Positions 12,742 to 23,249 of a stretch of DNA of 64,000 bases are shown here, piece after piece. Origin of the DNA: Ganoderma boninense (lineage: Eukaryota > Basidiomycota > Agaricomycetes > Polyporales > Polyporaceae); contig CM035305.1 in NCBI GenBank assembly GCA_002900995.3, forward strand, positions 4,510,467 through 4,574,466. Reading direction: 5' to 3'. The notes beneath the pieces were generated by a model, which saw only the letters and a list, made by a program, of their open reading frames with translations, made no database searches and was not told the origin of the DNA. A program made the translations under genes and the position numbers. Numbering within the stretch: the first letter of the stretch is position 1; every line of letters starts with the position of its first letter.

Positions 12742-12845
12742 ACCAGAACAGAACAGAAGTGAACAGAACATCGCACAACAGAACAGAACAGAACAGCACA
12801 AGATGGGACAGGATGGGATGGGAAGGGATGGGAAGGGATGGGATG
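12742..12845 (+). repeat. Two adjoining pentanucleotide microsatellites (ACAGA)n and (GGGAT/GGGAA)n
   Basis: Seen: interrupted ACAGA units at 12742-12800, then GGGAT and GGGAA units at about 12803-12845. Strong purine bias on the plus strand. These create the long spurious frames reading through this area. Confidence 0.7.
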
Positions 12846-14833
12846 TGTGGCACCGAAGCCTGAACCACCGAGAAACAGCCTGTGGCGCAAGGCCCGAGCT
12901 ACCCCTGGCTCGCAGCTGCACTGTGTGCACCCCGGTGGTGTGGGAGCCTTCCGCATCTGGCGGGATGCGGGATCGTCCTATCGCCCACGAATCTTCGCCG
13001 CGGCGTGGTCCACAATAGCACCACCAGCCCCAGTACTAGCCCCAGCACCAGCCCGCCAGTGTCAGCTCCCAGCAGCAGAACCCAGATCGAATGGCGAGTG
13101 CATCCGCGACAGAAGAAGGCCAGGAGGAGGACAGCGGCGCAGTGGGGGCGCGCAGCCACGGCGACGGCCAGTCAGCTCCCGACCGCGGCTCAGTTCGTCT
13201 GTCCGTTCGCTCGTTCATTTGGATGTGTTCGTGCATTCGTGCGCTCATGCGCTCTCGTATCTGCACCCGCCCAGGTCTTCGCGGCCGCTGTACACGTCCC
13301 GTTATGTCACCGTTAATGCCCGCGCGCCTCCATGTCGAGCATGTCGGGCACGTCGTGCTATTCCTGGCGAGGGGCAAGTGGCCCGGTGCGAAGCGTCCCG
13401 GCGGAACAGAGATGGTGTCCGTCCTCTTCGTGCATCTCGGGTCGGACTCGGGCAGGGACTTGACACTCGGGGCTCGGGACTCGGGACTCGAGACGTCACG
13501 GGCAGCCCGAGAGTGGCGAGCTGCGGGTACGGCGGCGGAAGCGTGGAGGGTCGTTCAATGTTTCTTGTCGCCGAGCATGGGTACGGGCTCAGGCTCGGGC
13601 GCAGAGGCTCGCATGCTGTCGCACTGCATTGCTTGCTTGCACATCGCGATGGGCTGGCTGCATTAGTACTCCAGGGCATGCTCGGATTCAGAATACGAAT
13701 ACGAACGCTATACGAACACGGACACGGGACGTGCGCACGAACCGCATCCGACGAGAACCGCCGCCGCCCAAGGAGATGGAGATGTCGATGCATATTAAGG
13801 ACCAAACTCTCTCTCTCTTCGGCGTCTCCCGAGGCGCAGCGACATTGCACCCTGCATCTTCCTGCATACGCACACGCACGCCGCCCGCATTGCCGCGAGC
13901 ATTCGCGAACAGAGCTCCCGCTCGGCTTCGCGCGTTCATCTGCGCGCACGAGTCACGACCCGCTATCCCGGGCTCGGCGTGCCGCAAACGCGAGCGGGCG
14001 ATCGGAGCCTGTACTGCATCCTACTGGCAAGAGGGCGATCGCAAGGTCAGATGGCGACCTCCTCGGAGGGCCCGCGCGCCCTCCCACGGCCCATCGGGAT
14101 ATCCTGATGCCTGCAACCGCACACCCCACGCCCTTCCGGGCTTCTCGCGGTGGGAAAGGGAAGCCCGGGGGCTCATCCCTAGGGAATAGGGAAACAGGGA
14201 GTGAGAAAGCGGGCGGTTGGGAAGGGAAGGAGACCGTGGGGCGTCGCGCATGCAGGCTACCGTACGGGGGATCGCGATACAGACACGGATACAGGGCGGC
14301 TGGCTGGCTGGGGCGCGTGGACGGCAAAGAGGCCGCACGCCTTCCAGAACGTCCGCGACTCCGCGTGCCGGGAGCCTGCAGTCTGCAGGGGAAGGATGCG
14401 ACCTGGCCTCGCTCTGCACCCGCGGCTCGCTTCGCACGAGCTTATTCCCGACCCGCGCGCAGCCCCCCGGGCTTTCTCCGCCCACGGCTAAGAATTACTG
14501 GCGGTGACGAGCGGCGAATGGAGGGGGCGAGGCGCAGGGGAGACGCGGGATCCACGCATTGACGCCCTGTGGGAGATGTCCCCTGGATATCCCTGCGACG
14601 AGTAGCGGCGAGGGGCGGATTGCACTGCGTGCCGGCATCGAAGCGAAGCTTGTGGTCCGGCAGTTGCGCCAGCAGATGGACGCCGAGGCTGGGACGACGG
14701 CTCTAGATGGGACATCCTCCATTGAACGGTGGAACAATGAGTCTGAGCTCGTCGGGCTTCTTCGATCCCCCCTAGCAGCTGATCCTTGTTGGGAACTTAT
14801 CAATGGTCCCTTTAATAGAGTTTTGTAAGGGTC

Positions 14834-16245
14834 TCAGGGTCCACGAACAGATAGCTTAACAGACGCACCACTTCCGGGTGTATCTGATGGTCCTCGGAGG
14901 ACACTGTCATGATCGCTTGACTGCTGTGCAAAGTGGCTCCAGACCGCGGCCAGCTGCGACACGAGGCAGAAGGTGGCGCCAACAATGACGTTGCGGGGAA
15001 GCCGAGAGGTTGATAACGGTGCCAAATTTGTGCGCTACACTGCGACGCTGCCAAGGAACGGAGATGGTGCGCCTTCGCATTCGGAAGGGGATGATCCTCT
15101 AAGCCAGCGACTCCGCGACACCTGGCCTATACCTATGTGCAAGAAAGGTTAGGTGCGCCTCATGAAACAGTGGTGAGTGAAAGAAACGCATACGGCACCA
15201 CATCTGCATGTGACGACGCTTCGCGAAGCGCCAACTAGGCCTTCACTTGCTCCATGAGAACGGGTCCAGAAGGGTAGAAGGGAAACCAACCATATACAGG
15301 CACGAGCGCGCACAGGCACAGTCGTCATGAGCCCCCGGATAAATGAGCCCGATTCCCATGTCCACACGTTTGTTCGACAAGCGTCTGATCAAGGTGTGAT
15401 ATCTGGATTCTAATGAGGAGATATCTGGAATCTAGATGGGTGCAGCGTCAGCGCCAGAACGGCATTGCGGTCAGATGGCTTAAAACACACCGCCGGCTTC
15501 CAGAAGTCGAATACTTAAGTTATGTGCACGCGCACGAGCAGGCTGTCATGCCGCCGGTATAGCCTCCCGTTGATTAGCAGGTCGATCAACGGAGTGGGAA
15601 ACACGCACAGGACATTGCTCACCGCTTCTCATATCAATGGGCCCCGGACCGCATCGTCAGTCGGTTTGTCATCCTGAATCCTTGGTAGCCTTCTGGTCCG
15701 CTGCATGACGGCATGAAGCGGTGCGTAACGTGTACAAGGGCCGATGAAATGTATGCCGCGCAGGAAGCTCGTAGGCACGGAGGTTCCTCATTCTAAATTA
15801 GCTTGGAAGGCTGCTTTCAGTGCGGTCGAGCCTTCTTGCTTGCATGATGGAGCCAATCTGTGCATCCAAACCACCATTGCGCCACGGACAATATTGTATA
15901 ACTTGAACGGCCGGTCAGGGCATAGAACCTGCATACTGCGGCGAAGCGTGAACGTAAGCCATCAAACACGCGCAGAGTGGCGATCAGTGCTTGTTGCTGC
16001 ACGGGAATGGCGCATATACACACACCGGTCACCGATCGATATCCGGACAACCCCACAGGCGGCACCCACGGGTTGCGCGGCGCTGTGCGAGGCAGGGACA
16101 GCGGCATTCTTCGGAGTCTAAAGCCACGACATGACGCCGAGGAAGAAGGCAACGAGGCAGGACGATTCCGGTCCAATCATCCCATCTATTTTGACGGTCG
16201 AGGGAAACCACAAGAATGGGTTCCAGGATCGTGGGCGGTCAAGGA
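14834..16245 (-). pseudogene. Decayed or highly divergent DUF6534-type membrane protein copy
   Basis: Seen on the minus strand: islands resembling the two intact copies downstream. GPESSCLVAFFLGVMSWL near 16.19 kb looks like an early helix; QALIATLRV followed by RFYALTGRSSYTILSVAQ at about 15.99-15.89 kb matches the third-fourth helix region; LPRNVIVGATFCLVSQ at about 15.0 kb matches the segment before the conserved Asn-Ser-Leu-Leu-Ala motif. No continuous exon chain can be drawn between the islands, the hallmark helix containing VLDIVH is not found, and the terminal region lacks the usual NSLLASLNAR motif. A working gene with unusual splicing is not excluded; a relic of the same family expansion is more likely. 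It lies upstream of the SERF gene on the opposite strand. Confidence 0.4.
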
Positions 16246-16958
16246 ACGCAGGCAATGCTTGAAGGACAAGATCAGATTTTTACGGTGCCAATGACGACAC
16301 GCAGCCTGAGCTCTAACTCACCGAGGCTTGGAGCTCCATCACATCCACGAGCGTCGCGCTCGCTGCTTCCTTCGTTGCCTGTGTCGATGTTATCCGTCGC
16401 GCGCCTGTCCCTCCTGTAAGTCCGACTCGGATCCGACCGTCTAACACGCTCAACCTTCACTATTCCCGCACCATATCCATCCGTCTGCAACAGCCCTTGT
16501 TACGGCGCCGTGCTGTGATAACAAACGTAAGAGTTCGTCAAGGGTTCATGATGGAAAGGGAATCTACCTTGATCCCTTCAGCATGCAGCAGTCTGGCCAG
16601 GACATGTAGACTTCCGCATGGAACCAGAGCTTTAAGTTTAAAGGGCGACGCCTTCTGGATATCCCCGGCAATCTAAAAAGTTGTACGGTGCCGACCTGCT
16701 CTGAGGGGCATGCGCGGCGATCCCAAACTTCAAGTGAAAACCGTACCCGCGCTCGCTTGTGGGCCATCTCGTCGACGAGGAGGACAGGCTTGGAGTACCT
16801 TGAAGTTGAACGCAGATGTTTGTGCGTGACGTGGGCTGTGGTCACGTGTGACCGAGAGGCGGCCAGATTAGCGCAGATTCAGCGATGCGTTCCCACGAAC
16901 AACTTGACCTCGAATCTCCACCTCGCCGCATACAACGACCGCTAGCAGTGTGAGCGAG

Positions 16959-17395
16959 ATGACTCGTAAGCACCTTCCCTGCTGCCGTTCATGAGCTGTC
17001 TCGATTCAATCCAGGTCCCGCCACGCATCCTCGATGGGGTGATGTGCTGTAGGCGGCAACCAGCGGGAGACGGACCGCGCAAAGGCGCAGAAGAAGGCCG
17101 CGGCGGGCAAGAATAAGCCCAAGGAGAGCGCGACAACTCTGCAGCAACGGCGAGAGAAGTGAGTGTCTCCTTATGGACCATACGCTCGAGTGTCTTCATC
17201 GCCGGCGTTCTCTTCTGGATCATGGTGCTCACACGACGCCACCCAGGGATGCTGCAGCTCTGCGTGAGAAGCAGAAGGTGCGTTACTCATGTGGCTTCAT
17301 CCTCGCGTCAATGAGCCCATATGCGTCCTCGTCTACAGAAGAAGGAAGAGCAAGGGGCTCAGTCATCAGCCGCAGGAGGGGGCGGGAAGAAATAA
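16959..17395 (+). CDS. SERF/4F5-family small basic protein
   Basis: Seen: four exons, 16959-16965, 17053-17158, 17247-17277 and 17339-17395, with GT-AG introns of 87, 88 and 61 nt, giving 66 aa. It begins MTRGNQRETDRAKAQKK, has a Lys/Glu/Arg-rich middle (KPKESATTLQQRREKDA, LREKQKKKEE) and ends in a Gly/Lys tail. The first exon encodes only Met-Thr and one base of Arg. Known: this is the 4F5 signature of SERF proteins (small EDRK-rich factors), short disordered proteins that bind RNA and modulate amyloid aggregation and nucleolar processes. The length is normal. It sits between two copies of a membrane-protein family on the other strand, with no evident functional link. Confidence 0.93.
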
Positions 17396-17985
17396 CATTA
17401 ATGACGGGAGGGTTCCCATTCATTTTTCCGTCTCCGACACTCCCGCTCCTGCTTCCTTGCTTCCTTGATGCGTGGAGATAGTTGGGTGTTTCTTCTGGAG
17501 GGTGCCGTGGCCGGATTCCTGGAGGTGTGACGATATCATGACTGTATGCTTTGGTGCGAGTTTTCCCTAGATCGCGATCCGCTCAACTGTATTCCATCCC
17601 ATACGGTTTTATCGATCCTCTTGTTATGACTAGCACCGGCATTGTGAAGATGCCTTGCTGCCCACCAAACGCACTGGCTCCGAGAACATGATCGCCCCCC
17701 GCCGTTGGGAACCGATCGAATCGCGGGTTCTCAGGCCCGCTGCGAACGTGTGTTACATGCTTTCAACATGTTGCTATTCAGTGCTTAAAACATTTTACAA
17801 TAACTCAAGATAATGACATTACATGCAGATCGCCTATCTTAACTGCAATACAGATACACGTTGGGAAATCAGCTCAGGCTAAGTCAATCCTGTCCGACGG
17901 AACCCGTCAAGAGCCTCGCCTCATCCCACAGTAACCTCTGAAGTCCGGGTATACGCGACCTAGTGTCGCAACGTGACCTCGCCGC

Positions 17986-20253
17986 TCAAGCAAGCTTCTC
18001 GTCACCTGAGACAGTGCTATTGGTTTCCATTCGCCGCCCGCAGTCCCCTTCCCCCGGCTGCGCGAACGAGGCCTCCCGATGGATCGAGTGTTCGACGTCG
18101 ATGTTGACCTGCAGCGACTAGAATCCCCACACAAGCTTCAGACCAGCCGATCGTCGCCCCCACACGCCCCTGGTACTCACCTTGGTCGGATCGGTTGTCG
18201 GACTTGGGTGAGGCTTTGAGTTTGCGGGAGGCGAGTGAAACGTTCATATAGGGTTTGTACGTCAGTGCGAGTGCTGCTTTGGGTGTGGAGGTCTAGAGCT
18301 CACCGACCAGGGGGCAGTTGGGCTCCGCGGGCTGTAGTGCACGGTTGGGAACACCACCGGCATGGGGACCCCATCACTGTTTCCCGAGAGGCTCTCTAGC
18401 CTGTTGGAGAGGGACCTGCGGGCATTCAAACTGGGCCCAGCGATGCGCAGGTCAGCATGGCATTTATCGAGGGCTGATGCTTGTGGGCGGTCGAGACTCA
18501 GGACACGAACCTTGCCATGATCGAGTTCGCGTACACTAAACGAAGGAGGTATGTCATGCTGCCCTCGTTTCCGAAGCCTGGGCGAACACTCACGCTTGCT
18601 GATCGCCAGGTGCAGGCCCAGGAAGACCAGGTTATTTGACATTTTTATCCACTGCCGGACGCGCCGGTCAGTTGCTGGTCAGCTGTCCGACGGTGTTTTG
18701 GTGGGACGTACACAGATCAAGGAGATGGCCGTGGTGATGCTGGGAAGGGCATAGCGTCGTAATTGTGAGATAACGCGGAGTGCTGCCTTTCTATGTATAT
18801 GTCGTCGTACCAGGTGAGCATGCCATTCTCCACCGTGTAAAGGGTGAGCACGCTGATGATCCGGTCCATCCTACACGTGGTACAAGTTGTGAGAATTATG
18901 CAGATTTTAATCCTCATGTCGACTAACTTTGCCATGCCGCTCCTCCGTCGCCGGAGGTAGAAACACAAGATCCCGGTAATCAAGATGTCGAGGACGGTCG
19001 AGGTCGACAGGCCCAGTGTGAAGACATACTACTAACGATAAATGACGGTATCCAAGAACCCTCGCTAACTGGACCTACCCCATAAAATTTGACGAAGTTT
19101 CTGAAGCTGCGAAGGCGTATCCTGCAAACAGTGAGTTCGGGTGCTCGAAAATCTGATGCTTATGTTTATCTTACTCACATTTCTGTAGTAGAGACTACGG
19201 CCCCGGTCAGCGGCATGCCCGATAATCAAGATCCACAGGAAGCGCTACTCACCAATAGCAGCGACTTTATTTCAAGGGTCGAAGTCAAAGCAACGCCGGT
19301 GAGCGCACAGAGGTTGTAAAGATCTCAAACGGGCTTACTGAGGCGAACAGACGCCAAAGTTACCTGTCGCAAATCCTGTCAGCAACCGCAACGCTGAGCC
19401 GCATCCTTCCACGTACCAAGGGCACGGTGATGTACCAATTCTGACGACTGACTGGCGACCATTTGCATGTCAGCACGTGATGGAACGCGGTTGGTCGGCG
19501 ACCGCTTACGGGTATGGATCCGGTGGGAAAAGAAGCTGCCAGAACCAGTGGGTATATCGTCCTCCATTCACATGACGAGCGGGGAACTCACCAATGGACC
19601 GTGAATGTTGTCAGGGCCTGCGCATGACCGAGCGAGAATCAGCGACGACACCGAGCCTTGGGGAATACCCACTCACCGTGAGTGCGACCGTAACCTCAGA
19701 GCGAACATTCGTCAACACGCGACAACTCGAGTACTCAAAAGATGACACTTACTGCAATAGACCTGGAAGAATTTTAGTGACGGGAGCGCGGAAGAAGAAG
19801 CATGAAGGACTCACCAGGTGATGTAATCCAAGTTGTCGAATCCCCCAAAGTTCGAGATGAGATTCTCCCAGTTTGCGATGCATACCATCATGGAATGGAC
19901 GAGGTCAAGGATCCAGATAAAGATGACCTATCGATCAAGACGTTATGTTCTTTTCATCGAGTATTGCAGGTGAACGAGGGCGTCACTCACCATCGACTTC
20001 GTCCTCATGGGATCAGAAGTGTACAGTCGCCAGTATAGCACAACCTGCATAAAGACCGAGCCTGACAAGCTGGCTCAGAAAACATGTACGGGGTTATTCA
20101 GTACGTCTGTGGCTTCTTAAGATTCCACGATATTGCAACTCACAATAATGCGACTAGTCCCCCGATTAGTACCGCTCCCGAGGACTGGTACAGAGTGGTC
20201 CAATCCGCCTCCGAAGTGTCGAGAACAGTAGCGGAGAGAAGAGGACGAATCAT
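17986..20253 (-). CDS. DUF6534-type seven-helix membrane protein, copy B
   Basis: Seen: multi-exon minus-strand gene starting at 20253 (MIRPLLSATVLD), with an early LIGGLVALL segment, then SVFMQVVLYWRLY, VIFIWILDLVHSMMVCIANW, TFTVHCFFSHRIH, YVFTLGLSTSTVLDILITG, a basic loop YLRRRRSGMAK, LTLYTVENGMLTW, NNLVFLGLHLAISK, and a cytoplasmic-looking tail ending at 17986. These are the helix and motif order of DUF6534, a large Agaricomycete family of predicted plasma-membrane proteins of unknown function, sometimes compared with GPCRs. Compared with copy A (21219-23249) all segments are colinear, showing tandem duplication. Some internal exon joints between 19.3 and 19.7 kb are not resolved, and the region after the fifth helix is hard to read, so one or two lesions cannot be excluded. 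Confidence 0.75.
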
Positions 20254-21218
20254 GGTTATATCGCCGCTGGGAAACGTGGGTCGCCTGTGAAGGGGGCACG
20301 CACCGAAGAAACATTCACCCTTCCGGCTTTATACGGTTATGCTCAGTTTTTTGCTGTCCGCGCCAACCCGAACTCTATCCACCCTCAACTCAGTTTTGTA
20401 CAGATGGTGCGGCGTTCGACGACAGATGGGCGCCGGGCCCCGAGTAACGTCAAGAAACTACGGTCGCTACATCGGCGACACCTATTCACCTACGTACGCC
20501 AAATCTTTGGGTTCTGGGTCCCAAGAGACAGATGGGGAGCGAAAGGGACAAAGACTATCCCATGGACTTTCAAACGCACAAGGCGGCAGCATAATGTGAC
20601 GAGTACTTCTACGAGAATCCCACGAAGCAGCGTTCCGGATGCGGGAACAAAGTCCAGCGACTCCAGCTTCTCTTGTACTGCCACTAATCGTTCGAGTACT
20701 CGAATCAACAACCTCGTATAGACGTCCTATCATGAGTTGTCGTCGACCGTGAAATCCATGTGGACGCACATTGTCAGCTGCCTTGTCGTCTTGACTCCTC
20801 ATGCACTCGTCTGAGTTCTCCTGGAAACAAAGTAGCAGCGTTTGACCGGGATCTCCAACGAACCATGCCGGGCGGGGAACTCAGACTAGAGCTCGTCCAA
20901 CGCCAAACCACAGTTCCTTCATAACGCACGGTGCCCCACACGCCGGACGAGCCACCATCACCTCGGAGCCACAAGGTCTTTAGTCCCGAGGTACACGAGC
21001 TCGCGCAAGCCATGCTTCGGACCCGGCCCCGCATTCTCCCAAGGAAGTCCATTGTCCAAGACGATCGCATTCGCTACATGTACATGACGGACAAAGCCGG
21101 AAGATTATGCGCAGATCCCGAGCACGGCGCACCAATAAAGTATAGATCGAGGCGAATCGACACGCCACAGCCACCCGAGGACCATCGGGGGACGCCACAC
21201 CTCCATCCACCGTCACTC

Positions 21219-23249
21219 TCATCGACTTTTGAGCACGTCCAGAGCGTCCACGGACTTGCGCGACGTGTCGGCACGCAGTGATGGTGTTGGGCTGTCGGTC
21301 TGGGTTTCAAGGATCACGTCGTCGAGCTGGATCGTACGCTCAATGTCGACCGCGACTTGGAGAGGCTACGGGAGGACAGAAAGGCGGAGGTTAAGCATGG
21401 CTCAAGCGAGATGCGGCTGGGTGTGGCGTACCTTAGCAGCAGTACGCCCGTGATGTGACTGAACGATCGATCGGGTCAGGTTGGCACTACCATGCGATCG
21501 GACACTCACGTAGTGTTGCGGACCGCTCATGCGACTTGTAGGCAAAATGACGGGGAGAGGGTGTCGGTCAGACCCCGTTACTTTCGTAGCGAGGGACTTG
21601 CGTGCGTTCAGGCTCGCTAACAGGGAGTTGGCGTACACTGCGCTATACGATAAGGCCAGGAGGCGGCGGTCCGGATAGAAGCACGTACGTTTGTTGATGG
21701 CAAGATGCATTCCGAGGAACACGAAGTTGCTTCGCAAAAACAGCCACTGAGGATCATGAGTGCCTCAGCCGGTGATGTCAAGCAGGCGGTCCACGTACGA
21801 AGAATAGTGAGATCGCAGTGGCAATACTACGCGCCATGTCAGACAAGTGATATTCATGTAGCATCCAAGGAGGCTACTCCTACCAAGTGAGCATGCCGCT
21901 TTCAACAGTGTAAAGCGTGAGCAAGTCGATCATGTGGTTGATCCTGTATCCAAAGGTAAAATTTACAGCGATGGTACAATCCCGTGTGATTGGTGCCTAC
22001 CGAGCAAACCCATCTCGTCCTCTTCTTAAATAGTAGCAAAGAGTGCCAGTGACTAGGATGTCGAGGACAGCGGAGGTCGCCAAACCGAGGGTAAAAATGT
22101 ACTGCAGCGTCGGAAGCAGGTTGTAGGCGAACTCTGCGATGGTGGCTAGACAGACTTACGGTGTACTTCTGAATGAACAGCACATAGCTTCGTAGTCGAA
22201 GCCTAGGAGGATGGGGTCAGTTGATGGTTGAGGTGTCAAACGAAGGTCACGCACATCTGTCCGGCGGTAACTTCATTGTGAAATTCAGCGTATGCTCCGA
22301 GGTCGTCGGACTTAAGAGATTTAGCACTTACCAAACGCAGATGCTTGACCGGGCGCCCGAGATTACCATGAGAGAGGGTCGCCTGACGCGAAATAGAAAA
22401 ACTCACCGACTCGCAACAAAGCAAGGATCATCTGAGAAACACCGTCCATAACCCGACTCGAAGGAAGAAATGATGAGGACGTACTAGAGGTACAGTTATG
22501 AACCAGTTTCGCCGGCTCACTGGAGGAAGGATTACAACCACGCATCGATATGCTGAAAGATAACATACAACGTACGTTTATATATCCGATGAATAAAGAA
22601 GCAGTGGACTATGGATGTTGTGAGGGCCTGCAATGCGATGTTCTCAACAACGGTGACACGGCATCGGGTTGCTTGGCTTACAGTCAGAGCAATAGTTATC
22701 TGAAAGCTCCGCGATTAAAGGAGGGCTTCGAATGTCGACGACTATAGCCACGCACCGGTATTGGCCATGCGATGTGATCCAACGACGCGAATGCTCCGTA
22801 GTTGAATATCAAGAGTTGCCAATTGGCTGTGCAGATCATGGCGGAGTGAACGATGTCGAGCACCCTGAGATGGGATGCGAGTGAGGAGATGCAACCACAA
22901 CTCGAGAAAGATGGACCAACCACACGACGAACACCTTCGAGCAAGCTGATTCAGTGGCACTTAAGATGACTAGAGCTGACGACACGTACAACAACTTTCA
23001 TCATCGGGAGGTCATGTCGGTATCGTTGGAAATACATCACCACCTGCATGAACACCGCGCCAGAAAGACTAACGAGAAGATGTTCAGTATCCCAAAAGTT
23101 TAAACACGAAGTACATTTACTCACAAGAGGGCGATTAAGCCACCCATCAAAACCGACGGAGGCGGGTGGTTGAAGACGGTCGGAGCATCATCTCTCGATG
23201 CGAGCATAGAACCGGCGAGGTCGAAAGGGTAGAGAGCGGCGACGGTCAT
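21219..23249 (-). CDS. DUF6534-type seven-helix membrane protein, copy A
   Basis: Seen: starts at 23249 (MTVAALYPFDLAGSM) with LMGGLIALL, GAVFMQVVMYFQRY, then a split exon joining to give VFVVWVLDIVHSAM, ALTTSIVHCFFIHRIYK, FTLGLATSAVLDILVTG, YYLRRGRDGFA, LTLYTVESGMLTW, NFVFLGMHLAINK, VYANSLLASLNARKSLA, and a tail ending SVDALDVLKSR and stop at 21219. NSLLASLNAR is the family hallmark after the last helix. Known: DUF6534 members are numerous in wood-decay fungi; function is unknown. Short introns (about 50-60 nt) interrupt every one or two helices. It is the best preserved of the three copies here. Exon joints around 22.3-22.6 kb are approximate. Confidence 0.82.

Larger units (their letters stand above)
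1542..14833. other. About 13 kb GC-rich stretch with no defensible gene
   Basis: Many long open frames exist on both strands, but none shows recognisable domains, consistent splice structure or biased codon use; they follow from high GC content (few stop codons). The interior contains a less GC-rich patch at about 2.73-3.45 kb, two inverted-repeat elements, simple repeats, and many CT- or CA-rich tracts of the kind seen in basidiomycete promoters. It separates CYC8 from the first recognisable membrane-protein copy. It could hold long non-coding RNAs, an extended CYC8 control region, or fast-evolving orphan genes that cannot be recognised by eye. Confidence 0.6.

Noticed and set aside
12838..14562. 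574-codon open frame on the plus strand
   Set aside because: Arg/Ala/Ser/Pro-rich translation without domains; runs through microsatellites and has overlapping long frames on the other strand. High GC alone explains it.
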